Position numbers and translations under genes: made by a program. A stretch of DNA of 64,000 nt from a virus. This document shows positions 25,654 through 33,557 of the stretch, one piece after another; within the stretch, counting starts at the first letter, position 1; the number at the start of each line of letters is the position of its first letter. A model generated the notes under the pieces. That model was given only the letters and a program-made list of their open reading frames with translations, did not search any database and was not told where the DNA came from. The stretch covers positions 1 to 64,000 of IMG/VR virus record IMGVR_UViG_3300040959_000745; one strand, given 5' to 3'.

Positions 25654-26324
25654 GGTGTATACCACCACAATTTGAAAGGTGTTTACAACTAATGTTAGAC
25701 AAAAAAATAAGTATAGCTTGGTATATAGCACCACAGTTTGAAAGGTATTTACAACGGAAACTTAGGTTACCTACTATCTGCTGAAGGTGTATACCACCAC
25801 AGTTTGAAAGGTATTTACAACGAAAACTTAGGTTACCTACTATCTGCTGAAGGTGTATACCACCACATTTTGAAAGGTATTTACAACCAAATGAAGAACG
25901 ATGCACAATAAGATGTAGGTGTATAGCACCACAATTTGAAAGGTGTTTACAACAGATCTAAAAGAAGAAGCAGAAAAACTTTCAGTGTATACCACCACAA
26001 TTTGAAAGGTATTTACAACTAGTACCTATAGTATCAAAGTTAAATCAGAGGTGTATACCACCACAGTTTGAAAGGTATTTACAACTTATGTTATGAAGGT
26101 AGTACTCCTTATATTGGTGTATACCACCACAATTTGAAAGGTATTTACAAACGGTGTCTCTTTAGCATCATAATTTTAAAACTGTTTACAACATAGCGAC
26201 ATCAATGTCGTTACCATAGATGGCTGTATACCACCACAATTTTAAAACTGTTTACAACATAGCGACATCAATGTCGTTACCATAGATGGCTGTATACCAC
26301 CACAATTTTAAAACTGTTTACAAC
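25654..26324 (+). CRISPR. CRISPR array, 11 repeats of 36 nt, 30-nt spacers
   Basis: Repeats start at 25654, 25720, 25786, 25852, 25918, 25984, 26050, 26116, 26157, 26223 and 26289. Core features are GGTGTATACCACCAC, then CA(A/G)TTTGAAAGG, ending ATTTACAAC. Full spacers are all 30 nt, so the period is 66. Spacers 2 and 3 differ by one base; the last two are identical. Between repeats 8 and 9 only 5 nt remain, and repeats 9-11 have drifted (AATTTTAAAACTG version). The array runs in the same direction as the effector, and the drifted end is distal. No cas1/cas2 genes are in the window. Confidence 0.93.
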
Positions 26325-26341
26325 ATTAAAAAATCAAAGTT

Positions 26342-26737
26342 ATGAAAAGAATTAGTTTAGTTTTAGTATTACTGTTATCAGCATATCTTGGGTATTCACA
26401 AAAAGGCCAGGATATTGTCTCTTTAGAAGAGATCTTAGAAACTATAAACACTGGCTTGGAAGATCAAGCCTTTGAAAAATTACGGCAAGAAGCACACTCC
26501 AAAGAAGATAACGTTATCTTTAATGTAAAGTATCTATATCCTAATGTATGTTACAGACAACTAATAACTAAAGCAACAGGACAGAAGCTTTATATACAGG
26601 TAGCTTGTGATGCTATACACGCTAAGAATGGTCTTACTTTTAAAGAAGAAGAGGCGTATGAAAGATACCAGTTTCTTATAAAGAACAAACGTAAATTTGA
26701 TAGATTAGATAGAAGAATAGAAAGAATGCACAATTAA
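26342..26737 (+). CDS. secreted hypothetical protein
   Basis: 131 residues with a Sec signal peptide (KRISLVLVLLLSAYLGYSQ, cleavage likely after YS or SQ). The mature part is helical and basic. It starts 17 nt after the last CRISPR repeat. Not recognised. Confidence 0.7.
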   Translation: MKRISLVLVLLLSAYLGYSQKGQDIVSLEEILETINTGLEDQAFEKLRQEAHSKEDNVIFNVKYLYPNVCYRQLITKATGQKLYIQVACDAIHAKNGLTFKEEEAYERYQFLIKNKRKFDRLDRRIERMHN

Positions 26738-26755
26738 CACTATGAAAAACTTTTT

Positions 26756-26785
26756 GGAGAGGTAACTACTGCCTCTCCTTTTTAA
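26756..26785 (+). terminator. intrinsic terminator
   Basis: GGAGAGG (26756-26762) pairs with CCTCTCC (26772-26778), followed by T5. Confidence 0.85.
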
Positions 26786-26794
26786 ATTTTAACT

Positions 26795-26932
26795 ATGAAG
26801 ATACAAACATTCACAAATGCAAATACCTTTTATCTTATTCCAACCTTCTATATTAAGGAGGATTGTGATTATTCTTTAAACTTTACCTGGCTTCATTTTG
26901 GAGTATGTGTAGAAATAATAAAATGTAAATGA
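26795..26932 (+). CDS. small hypothetical protein (45 aa)
   Basis: A 45-residue frame that begins 17 nt after the terminator stem and ends in an ATGA overlap with the next gene. Rich in aromatic residues and Cys. Weakly supported by context only. Confidence 0.45.
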   Translation: MKIQTFTNANTFYLIPTFYIKEDCDYSLNFTWLHFGVCVEIIKCK

Positions 26933-27165
26933 CACCAAAAGAAAAAGCAGAAGACCTTGTTAACCAATTCAGAATGATATTAATGGCTGAAGATACTGAC
27001 TGTGGTAATGAAATACTTTGCACTTCGATAGCAATTAAGAATGCGTTAATATGTGCAGATGAAGTCTTGATGCGAGTGCCTCATAAAGACGTAGCTAATT
27101 GGATTGCAGATGATTTGGCTGTTAAATATTGGATTGATGTAAAAATGGAATTAAGACAAATGTAA
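26929..27165 (+). CDS. hypothetical protein of Bacteroidota-phage type
   Basis: 78 residues starting TPKEKAEDLVNQF, a pattern common in small proteins of Bacteroidota phages and prophages. A related but start-less frame follows directly. Confidence 0.65.
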   Translation: MTPKEKAEDLVNQFRMILMAEDTDCGNEILCTSIAIKNALICADEVLMRVPHKDVANWIADDLAVKYWIDVKMELRQM

Positions 27166-27171
27166 TTATAA

Positions 27172-27378
27172 GAAAAAGCAAAAGAATTAATTGTAAGTAT
27201 TAGTCACGATTCGTTTGTAGGAGCATCTTTGAACGCTTCACAAGTTAAGCACATTGTATTTATACATTTAAATAATATGATTGCTGAACTACAGAGTGTT
27301 GAGAATATTTATGAACTTGATATGAAGGGTACTATATCTTATTGGATGAGAGTTAAGGGAGAAGTAATAAAACTATAA
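27172..27378 (+). pseudogene. start-less paralog of the preceding gene
   Basis: A 68-codon open frame (EKAKELIVSISHDSF...YELDMKGTISYWMRVKGEVIKL) follows a TAA and has no ATG, GTG or TTG near its beginning. It resembles the preceding EKAEDLV protein in layout. Either it is a decayed duplicate or it uses a rare start codon. Confidence 0.5.
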
Positions 27379-27394
27379 CCTAAATTACAAATAT

Positions 27395-27640
27395 ATGCTA
27401 GAATCTATACTTGAAAATTACTATGAAGAAGAGTTCTTAAAAGCTGATGGATTTGATGATGCTATTATAGGAGTAGAAGAAAACTCTATGAGACTTATCT
27501 ATTCAGTTAAAAAGTGTTTAGAGATCTTACAGACTGATATGGATGAGATAGATGCTATGGAGTACTTTACTTATAATGTAAGTGGAGCTTATATGGGAGA
27601 AAAGACTCCTATCTGGTGTTGTGATTTATTTGAAGATTAA
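27395..27640 (+). CDS. conserved phage-type hypothetical protein
   Basis: 81 acidic residues with GFDDAIIGVEENSMRLIYSV and GAYMGEKTPIWC, a combination I have seen in short phage proteins of unknown function. Confidence 0.7.
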   Translation: MLESILENYYEEEFLKADGFDDAIIGVEENSMRLIYSVKKCLEILQTDMDEIDAMEYFTYNVSGAYMGEKTPIWCCDLFED

Positions 27641-27649
27641 CTATAGACT

Positions 27650-27958
27650 ATGAAAAAATTAATAAAAGAGGTACTTAGTAGTTTTGACTTTGAAAAAGTA
27701 CATAAGACTATGACATTTTTAAATTGGACTTGGTATTTTAAAGAAGTACCAAATTTACTTAAGTTGAAAAGTACAGCACAAGAATTGTTAGAAGAGGCTT
27801 GTGGTAGGTGTTTAGAAAGTAAAAAAACAAGTCGTGACATACCTTATATTATTATGACAGGTGGGTTTAGAGTAGAGGCATACCCTAACAAAAAGAGAAC
27901 AAAGATTAAAAAGTTAAAATTAGACTTTATATTAACTACATCTTTTGATTATAGATGA
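27650..27958 (+). CDS. hypothetical protein
   Basis: 102 residues, basic at the C-terminus, containing FLNWTWYF and TGGFRVEAYPNKK. Similar short proteins occur in Bacteroidota genomes. The start MKKLIKEVLSSF resembles the leader family only superficially. Confidence 0.65.
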   Translation: MKKLIKEVLSSFDFEKVHKTMTFLNWTWYFKEVPNLLKLKSTAQELLEEACGRCLESKKTSRDIPYIIMTGGFRVEAYPNKKRTKIKKLKLDFILTTSFDYR

Positions 27959-28005
27959 TGAATATTTAATAAAATTTCGACATAACTTATATTAAGCAAA
28001 AAATT

Positions 28006-28257
28006 ATGAGTAAAGACAAAAACATTGTGTTGGCATTTAATATTATCAATGCAGTTAGGGATAATAATTGGGAGGAAATGTTGAAATTATTTCCAGAGGG
28101 TGTAGAGCATAGAACGTATAAATACGATAGCATAGAATGTTTTACAGATTGGGAACATTACCAAGATTATGCAAGATATGTAGCACCTGCACGAGATATA
28201 ATGAAAGAAAAATGTCTGGACAAAGCACTTGAGTGTCTTAATGTGTATGATAAGTAA
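28006..28257 (+). CDS. hypothetical protein
   Basis: 83 residues, not recognised; mixed helical content with many aromatic residues. Lies upstream of thyX with 18 nt between, so probably cotranscribed. Confidence 0.55.
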   Translation: MSKDKNIVLAFNIINAVRDNNWEEMLKLFPEGVEHRTYKYDSIECFTDWEHYQDYARYVAPARDIMKEKCLDKALECLNVYDK

Positions 28258-28275
28258 TTCAAAAAATCTATACAA

Positions 28276-28893
28276 ATGAATACAGTAGAGTTGATTGGGT
28301 ATTATGGTAGTGATTTAACCCACGCACAAAGTGCCTGGACCAGTACAAGTAGAGATTTGAGTGATGAGAAGTTATCGAGAGTTCCTGCCCTTCTTAAAAT
28401 GTTGGCAGAAAATGGACATCATACTCCGTTTGAAAAAAGTACACTACACTTTTTAGTTACTGTCGACCAGGCATCTCATATCCATTTATTAAAACATCGT
28501 ATAGGTGTGAGCATCAATGGGGAGAGTGCAAGGTATAAAGAACTTAAAGAAGATAAAACATATATACCTCAAGACTTTCCAAAAGAATGGCAAGGTAAGT
28601 TAGAGGTGTTTTCTCAAGCATCAAACAACTTATACCATAAGTGCCTGGAAGAACTTACGCCAATACTTGGTAGGAAAAGAGCAAAGGAATCAGCAAGATT
28701 TTTTAAGACATTTAATAGTCAGATTACTATGGATGTTTCTTTTAATTGGAGAAGTTTTTACCACTTCTTATCTTTAAGAAATAAACCTGATGCTCAAAAA
28801 GAAATACAAGAGATTGCACAGCAGATGTTAGATTTGGTTCTTGATATAGAAGGCAATCCATTTAAAAATACGATTATAGCTTTTGGGTTATAA
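28276..28893 (+). CDS. thyX: flavin-dependent thymidylate synthase
   Basis: 205 residues with the ThyX signature in the RHR-x(7-8)-S form: K73-H74-R75, then Ser84-A-R86-Y87 (KHRIGVSINGESARY). The first Arg is Lys, a conservative change. The N-terminal GHHTPFEK motif also fits the family. It makes dTMP from dUMP using FAD and methylene-tetrahydrofolate, supplying phage DNA synthesis. Confidence 0.93.
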   Translation: MNTVELIGYYGSDLTHAQSAWTSTSRDLSDEKLSRVPALLKMLAENGHHTPFEKSTLHFLVTVDQASHIHLLKHRIGVSINGESARYKELKEDKTYIPQDFPKEWQGKLEVFSQASNNLYHKCLEELTPILGRKRAKESARFFKTFNSQITMDVSFNWRSFYHFLSLRNKPDAQKEIQEIAQQMLDLVLDIEGNPFKNTIIAFGL

Positions 28894-28930
28894 CCCTAAA
28901 CTTATACTTAGACTTAAAAGTTTTTAGGGG
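28894..28930 (+). terminator. hairpin after thyX, possible terminator
   Basis: CCCTAAA (28894-28900) pairs with TTTAGGG (28923-28929). The T run lies in the stem arm, not after it, so termination is uncertain. Confidence 0.45.
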
Positions 28931-28947
28931 TATAACCATAAAAATAC

Positions 28948-29080
28948 AACAAGGAGGTGAGTACGCTTTAGTTGAGAGGTAGAGTGGATTAATTGCCGAA
29001 AAAGGGTTTGTAGTAGGTAGACGTTCCTCATTGCACTCAACAAGAAACCCTGAAACACCCAAAGCCTCCTTGTTTTTTGT
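28948..29080 (+). ncRNA. candidate structured RNA with pseudoknot
   Basis: A 10-bp outer stem (AACAAGGAGG at 28948, CCTCCTTGTT at 29065) encloses about 107 nt without a convincing ORF and is followed by T-rich sequence. Inside, GTTGAG (28971) pairs with CTCAAC (29036) and AGGGTTT (29003) pairs with AAACCCT (29045); the two stems interlock in the order 1-2-1'-2', as in an H-type pseudoknot. A late-promoter motif follows immediately. Confidence 0.55.
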
Positions 29081-29084
29081 TTAC

Positions 29085-29094
29085 TATATTTATA
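29085..29094 (+). promoter_or_regulatory. TATATTTATA motif, putative phage late promoter
   Basis: Exact copy, 14 nt before an ART-like gene. Confidence 0.5.
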
Positions 29095-29108
29095 TATAAA
29101 GTAAAGAT

Positions 29109-29651
29109 ATGAAAGATTCGAGAAAGCTTTTAGCAACCATTGCAAAGGGATATTTGAGTGAAGAATTAAATCATAATATAGATGGGATAATAGCATATCA
29201 TAGAAGCCCCAAAAAATTTTATGATTTTAAATTGTCAAATGTTAGTTCTGACAGTAATAGACAGAGATATGGGTGGGGGTTATATTTTTCAAACAGTATT
29301 CCAAATACGCAATATGGTGATTATTTATATCAAGTAAGTCTTTTTAAAAATAAGAAACAGTATGTTTTAATTGATTTAAAACAACCAGTTGAAGGACTTA
29401 TAGTTAATAGGATTGTAGAAGCACTTAATCATTATAACAAAAAATCTGATGAAGTTGTTGAGTTTGCTTATAATGGATTTTTGTTTTATAAAACGTTATC
29501 AAGAATTTTAGGTGGTGATAAAAACGCATCTTTGTTTTTATCTAAAAATGGTATAGATGGGTTACTAAATAAAATAACTAAAAATTGGCACGATTATATA
29601 TTATTCAATGACGATAATATAATAATTGATGAGATTAAATATGACCCATAA
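29109..29651 (+). CDS. ADP-ribosyltransferase-like protein with leader peptide
   Basis: 180 residues. The leader MKDSRKLLATIAKGYLSE ends in L-S-E. The body has AYHRSPKKFYDFKLS (Tyr30-His31) and YGWGLYFSN (54-62), matching the YHGS/T...G-x-GLYFT motifs of ART domains found in phage polyvalent proteins. The classical third acidic motif is not clear. Two siblings with almost the same leader lie downstream. By analogy with T4 Alt it may be carried in the head and modify host proteins (inference). Confidence 0.7.
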   Translation: MKDSRKLLATIAKGYLSEELNHNIDGIIAYHRSPKKFYDFKLSNVSSDSNRQRYGWGLYFSNSIPNTQYGDYLYQVSLFKNKKQYVLIDLKQPVEGLIVNRIVEALNHYNKKSDEVVEFAYNGFLFYKTLSRILGGDKNASLFLSKNGIDGLLNKITKNWHDYILFNDDNIIIDEIKYDP

Positions 29652-29712
29652 AAATAAAACAAAAAGAATGTTACGATGAAAATTAATACGAAGATGAAAC
29701 GTAGCATTGCAT

Positions 29713-29732
29713 ATAACTGTTTGTTAATCCAA
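29713..29732 (+). repeat. cassette-boundary repeat copy
   Basis: ATAACTGTTTGTTAATCCAA, a near-match of the recurring ATAACTATTTGTTAATCCAA, preceded by GTAGCATTGCAT. Confidence 0.6.
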
Positions 29733-29779
29733 TATGCTTCTGGCTATGTTTTGCAACTATTTATTAATAAAGTAAAGGT

Positions 29780-30274
29780 ATGAAAGATTCGAGAAAGCTT
29801 TTAGTAACCATTGCAAGAGGGTATTTAAATGAAAATATTGAAGATTATTCAAAATGGAAACGTAAAAATGTAACTTTGCGTGGAATGAAAGAATTAGGTA
29901 AAGCAAATGAAGTATATGGTTCTTTTGGAAAAGGATTATATACAGTACCTTTAAGTAATAAAGCAATGGCAAAACAATATGGTAAAATATATTTTGTTGT
30001 AAATGGGATACCAAGAAAACCAAAAATTGTTGATTCATTAAATAATGCTGAATTGTTAAGACAAAAATTAATTAATGATTTTTGTAAAAAACATAACGAA
30101 GATTATAGTCCTCGTTTTTTTGAATCAAATACAACTATGGAAGATGAAATGTTAAAGTTGGGTTATGATGGTCTTATAATAAAAGGTAGAGAGATGGTTA
30201 ACTACACCCCAAAGGATATTAAATATTTTAAAAATGAAAATGATTTACAACGTTACTATGAAGCACTTTCATAG
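29780..30274 (+). CDS. ADP-ribosyltransferase-like protein with leader peptide
   Basis: 164 residues. The leader MKDSRKLLVTIARGYLNE ends in L-N-E and is nearly identical, also in DNA, to that of the ART-like gene 670 bp upstream, while the rest differs. The body has LRGMKELG (Arg34), GSFGKGLYTVPLSN (47-60) and LGYDGLIIKGREMVNYTP, as in R-S-E-type ART domains of polyvalent proteins. Confidence 0.72.
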   Translation: MKDSRKLLVTIARGYLNENIEDYSKWKRKNVTLRGMKELGKANEVYGSFGKGLYTVPLSNKAMAKQYGKIYFVVNGIPRKPKIVDSLNNAELLRQKLINDFCKKHNEDYSPRFFESNTTMEDEMLKLGYDGLIIKGREMVNYTPKDIKYFKNENDLQRYYEALS

Positions 30275-30352
30275 TATTGGTGCTAAATTATTACTTAACC
30301 CAATCTCTAAAAGCATCTATTTCGATGCCTTTAAAAATTAAATAAAAAAGTT

Positions 30353-30940
30353 ATGAAAATAGTAGAAAACACAGTTACAGCCATTATGGTTATTTTTGTT
30401 TTGGTATTTCTTTATTTCTTTATGTCTGCCCAAAAAAGTGTGGGAGAAGAACCTAAAACAGAACAAGTCTCTCACGATGTCATTCTAAATTCTGTGCGAG
30501 AAGTAATCTCCCTAACAGTAATAGAAGCAAACTTTACAGAGATATATACTAAAGAAGACTATTGGAAGTTAGATCTATCTCCTTTCAGAAAGAAGATGGT
30601 AGTTAAAGTAAAAGCTAATGTAGGTATAGGGTATGATCTAAATGAGTTATATATAGATGTAGATAGAGAATCTAAAACTATATTAGTATTAAGAATGCCT
30701 TCTCCCAAACTTTTGTATATAGATGATACATTGGAGTATTTTGATATATCTGAAGGATATTTTAATTGGTTTGACCCAGGAGATTACACAGAGATAGACA
30801 GAGAGACAAGAGATAAGATAGAGTCTATGGTAACTAATAGTAGTCTTTTTACTGATGCAGACATAAAATTATTTGAAAATTTAAAAATAATTCGTAACTT
30901 AGCATCCGAGATGGGATGGACAGTAGTTATAAAGGATTGA
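30353..30940 (+). CDS. DUF4230-like membrane-anchored protein
   Basis: 195 residues with one N-terminal membrane segment (TAIMVIFVLVFLYFFMS) and a soluble periplasmic-type domain. The pattern LTVIEANFTEIYTKEDYW...GYDLNEL resembles DUF4230 of Bacteroidota. Function unknown. Codon usage is phage-like (many ATA, AGA). Confidence 0.7.
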   Translation: MKIVENTVTAIMVIFVLVFLYFFMSAQKSVGEEPKTEQVSHDVILNSVREVISLTVIEANFTEIYTKEDYWKLDLSPFRKKMVVKVKANVGIGYDLNELYIDVDRESKTILVLRMPSPKLLYIDDTLEYFDISEGYFNWFDPGDYTEIDRETRDKIESMVTNSSLFTDADIKLFENLKIIRNLASEMGWTVVIKD

Positions 30941-30950
30941 TACTCTCGTT

Positions 30951-30960
30951 TATATTTATA
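30951..30960 (+). promoter_or_regulatory. TATATTTATA motif, putative phage late promoter
   Basis: Exact copy, 10 nt before the acetyltransferase gene. Confidence 0.5.
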
Positions 30961-30970
30961 GTAAAAGCTA

Positions 30971-31465
30971 ATGAAACTTACAAAACTTTTAGAGACAGTT
31001 AGGGAAGATTTCGTAAATGAAGATATTAACCGTGATAAGTCAAGGAAAGTGTTGTTTGTTGATGGACACGGGAAACAAATTGTTTACGATGATGGTGCTT
31101 TTAGGATTGCTGTTGATGATAAAGATGATGCACTATATGTAACTTTATGGCATAAAGAAGATGTGAAAGGTAAAGAGTATTGGGTTAAACGTGGGTACAT
31201 AGATGCTTGGAAGAGTAAAATGAACTTTAAAGATAGAAGTGGTACTTATTTATCTATTCGTTCAATAGAAATTGAGAATAAATATAGAAATAAGGGGTAC
31301 GGCACAAAGTTATACAAAGCTCTATTTGATTTTTCAGCAAATGATGTTAAAGGTGTTTATTCTTACTTACCAAATAGGGTTAATAAAAAACAAGTGCCTA
31401 AAATATATAATAAATTAGGTGCTATTACTGATGGTGATTACCAATTTATTGAGTTTAGTAATTAG
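30971..31465 (+). CDS. GNAT acetyltransferase with leader peptide
   Basis: 164 residues. The leader MKLTKLLETVREDFVNE contains L-L-E and ends V-N-E. Residues 96-115 (IRSIEIENKYRNKGYGTKLY) are the acetyl-CoA-binding R/Q-x-x-G-x-G/A strand and helix of the GNAT fold. A second GNAT with a different leader of the same family lies near 59.4 kb. Acceptor unknown. Confidence 0.8.
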   Translation: MKLTKLLETVREDFVNEDINRDKSRKVLFVDGHGKQIVYDDGAFRIAVDDKDDALYVTLWHKEDVKGKEYWVKRGYIDAWKSKMNFKDRSGTYLSIRSIEIENKYRNKGYGTKLYKALFDFSANDVKGVYSYLPNRVNKKQVPKIYNKLGAITDGDYQFIEFSN

Positions 31466-31513
31466 TGATAAAACAAAAGTATTTAAAATATTAATTAATT
31501 AAAAGTTACAAAA

Positions 31514-31777
31514 ATGAATTACAAAGGTTTTGATGTACAGATTGAGATTAAGCAGTACAAAAATGGGGGAGATGCTATCTATCTAATAGATAAGCAGGAC
31601 CATTCACCAGTAGCAGTAGCAACAAGTTGGATTGAAGGTTTAGAACCTGATGAGTTAGCCATTAAAGATTATAGTGAGAATGAAGGTATATATAGATGGT
31701 TAGTAGACAATAATATTGTTACTCCATCCGTTAGAATGCTTTATGGATTTCCTATTTGTAAATTAGTTAACAATTAA
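31514..31777 (+). CDS. hypothetical protein
   Basis: 87 residues, acidic, beta-rich start (YKGFDVQIEIKQYKNGGDAIY). Not recognised. Start of a run of small genes with codon usage richer in ATT than the core phage genes. Confidence 0.6.
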   Translation: MNYKGFDVQIEIKQYKNGGDAIYLIDKQDHSPVAVATSWIEGLEPDELAIKDYSENEGIYRWLVDNNIVTPSVRMLYGFPICKLVNN

Positions 31778-31789
31778 ATAAAAAAAGTT

Positions 31790-32155
31790 ATGGAAAAGCA
31801 AATTAAAAACTTAATCGAATTAGCAGAGCAGTATTACCAATATGCCATAGAAGAAGATTTCCCAAGTGGACACACCTGGTTACAGACAGACTATGGGGAG
31901 GTTGGGGTATACTTATCCACTTACAGTAGAAGAGATTACTCAGTGAAATTCGATGGCGAAGTGGAGGTTGCAGGATATGCAAATAGAATAGCAATGGGAT
32001 TTACTGCCACTTCAGAAACTTTAGAGAAATTATATAATAACTTTTCAAAATATCTTAAAACTGAAAAAGATAAGATTCAAGAACAAGTAGCAGTCCAAAG
32101 AGCTGAGAAGATAAAAAATTTGGAAGAAGAACTATCAAGATTAAAAAACTTATGA
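31790..32155 (+). CDS. hypothetical protein with C-terminal coiled coil
   Basis: 121 residues: an N-terminal domain with GHTWLQTDYGEVGVYLST and a C-terminal charged helix (QRAEKIKNLEEELSRLKNL). The stop overlaps the next ATG. Confidence 0.6.
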   Translation: MEKQIKNLIELAEQYYQYAIEEDFPSGHTWLQTDYGEVGVYLSTYSRRDYSVKFDGEVEVAGYANRIAMGFTATSETLEKLYNNFSKYLKTEKDKIQEQVAVQRAEKIKNLEEELSRLKNL

Positions 32156-32574
32156 ATAGGTTCACTTTCTTAAAAGTCTATAACTCTCCATTTAAGCCAT
32201 TCCTACCTAAGTTATATATAGGTAGGATGACTATTGGAGTACCTTACTTTTATTCTCGTAAAAAAGTAGGGTTTGACCTTGTAGGCTTAGGTTATAAGAC
32301 AAAGTGGTCAGATACTGACTATAGGTTCGAGTATAATCCTATATGGTCATTTACATTTTATAAGTGGCAGATTGCTTTAATCTTTGCACCTATTGAATGT
32401 AACTATTATTGGCAGGCTTGGTTGTACTACTTTTACAATACTAAAGGTACGAAGGAAGAAAGGATAAGAGAATGTAAGAAGGAGTATCCACTTAAAATTA
32501 CAGTAAGTGGTGTAAAGGATGGGAGGAGGTATGAGTATAGTTACGATGCGTATGATAAAGTTTTAAAATCGTAA
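32152..32574 (+). CDS. hypothetical aromatic-rich protein
   Basis: 140 residues rich in Tyr, Trp and Phe, with KTKWSDTDYRFEY. The same K-T-K-W-S-D-x-D/Y-x-R core occurs in the gene at 35384, so the two are probably distant relatives. Unknown function. Confidence 0.6.
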   Translation: MNRFTFLKVYNSPFKPFLPKLYIGRMTIGVPYFYSRKKVGFDLVGLGYKTKWSDTDYRFEYNPIWSFTFYKWQIALIFAPIECNYYWQAWLYYFYNTKGTKEERIRECKKEYPLKITVSGVKDGRRYEYSYDAYDKVLKS

Positions 32575-32579
32575 AAATT

Positions 32580-32756
32580 ATGGAAAACGAAGAAGTAAAA
32601 AACAACGAAAAATATTCAATACCAATCTATGAGAATGGTGTGAAAACTGAATGGACTATTGATGGTGTAATAGGTGATGAAAAATATTTTGAGTTGTTGA
32701 AATATGGAAATGGTAAAGATTTACCTGATATGGTTAATGTTGGCGTAAAGAAATAA
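32580..32756 (+). CDS. small hypothetical protein (58 aa)
   Basis: An acidic 58-residue frame beginning shortly after the previous stop; well-formed composition, not recognised. Confidence 0.55.
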   Translation: MENEEVKNNEKYSIPIYENGVKTEWTIDGVIGDEKYFELLKYGNGKDLPDMVNVGVKK

Positions 32757-32768
32757 TTTTTATATTTT

Positions 32769-32790
32769 ATAACTTTTTGTTAATTCAAGT
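32769..32790 (+). repeat. cassette-boundary repeat copy
   Basis: Variant ATAACTTTTTGTTAATTCAA of the recurring boundary sequence. Confidence 0.5.
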
Positions 32791-32806
32791 TTTTAAACAT
32801 AAAATT

Positions 32807-33127
32807 ATGGAAAGAAATATAAGCGAAACACCCGAAAAATGGGTAATATTAAAACTACCAAATAATTACTATAAAGTTTTTGGAACTTGGGCTGGTGGTT
32901 ATTTATATGGTGACAGATATAGATTAAATTCTGGAATTAGTAAAGTAGAACAAGACGAAAACTTTTATTATTTTATTGGATTTAGTGGAAGTTGCTATAA
33001 GTGTCACAAAAAAGGATATGGAACAGCGACATCTTACGGGTTAGGTGTTTTAAATAAAATAATAGAACAAGGAAACGGACAGATTGAGTTAATGGAAGAT
33101 GCTGACGATTGGATAAATGTGGTATAA
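32807..33127 (+). CDS. conserved hypothetical protein
   Basis: 106 residues with PEKWVILKLPNNYYKVFGTW and SGSCYKCHKKGYG. I recall similar stand-alone proteins from Bacteroidota accessory regions. I reject the TTG 30 nt upstream because it lies inside the boundary repeat. Confidence 0.65.
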   Translation: MERNISETPEKWVILKLPNNYYKVFGTWAGGYLYGDRYRLNSGISKVEQDENFYYFIGFSGSCYKCHKKGYGTATSYGLGVLNKIIEQGNGQIELMEDADDWINVV

Positions 33128-33146
33128 CTATTTATTAATTAAAGTT
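33124..33146 (+). repeat. cassette-boundary repeat copy
   Basis: Variant ATAACTATTTATTAATTAAA, overlapping the preceding stop codon. Confidence 0.5.
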
Positions 33147-33204
33147 TTAAACCTATCGAAATCGATGCCTTTAATAAATTACTAACAATTAAATTTTTAA
33201 AATT

Positions 33205-33462
33205 ATGAAAATGTATTATTACAATCCAAACAATTATAGTGCTGAATTTTTCGTTATGGCTGAAAACAAAACAAAAGCACATGAATACTTATTAAAACAT
33301 TTAGAAAATAAGATTGTATCTGAAAGTTGCTATGCTGAGATGTATCAAGAAGATTTAGAAATATGGAAAAAAGTAAATCCCTTGGATATTAAAACATTTC
33401 CAGGTAAATATACTTTGGATGAACATGAAATTGGTTCAGTTATCGAATCTGAAATTGCTTAG
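33205..33462 (+). CDS. hypothetical protein
   Basis: 85 residues, acidic, not recognised. Single gene between two boundary repeats. Confidence 0.55.
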   Translation: MKMYYYNPNNYSAEFFVMAENKTKAHEYLLKHLENKIVSESCYAEMYQEDLEIWKKVNPLDIKTFPGKYTLDEHEIGSVIESEIA

Positions 33463-33487
33463 TGGTTGCACTTTCGTAGCATTGTGT

Positions 33488-33510
33488 ATAACTATTTGTT
33501 AATCCAAGGT
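33488..33510 (+). repeat. cassette-boundary repeat copy
   Basis: ATAACTATTTGTTAATCCAA, consensus copy, preceded by GTAGCATTGTGT. Confidence 0.65.
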
Positions 33511-33557
33511 TTTAAACCCATCGAAATTAAGGGGTTTGTAAATTAAAAACAGATAAA

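Noticed and set aside
25628-25906. Minus-strand ORF across the CRISPR repeats
   Set aside because: It is a shadow of the 66-bp repeat period: the peptide repeats CKYLS-CGGIH and has no independent support.
28948-29080. tRNA or tmRNA gene
   Set aside because: No TPsiC-type GGTTCRA arm or CCA-proximal acceptor pairing was found; I saw no tRNA elsewhere in the window either.
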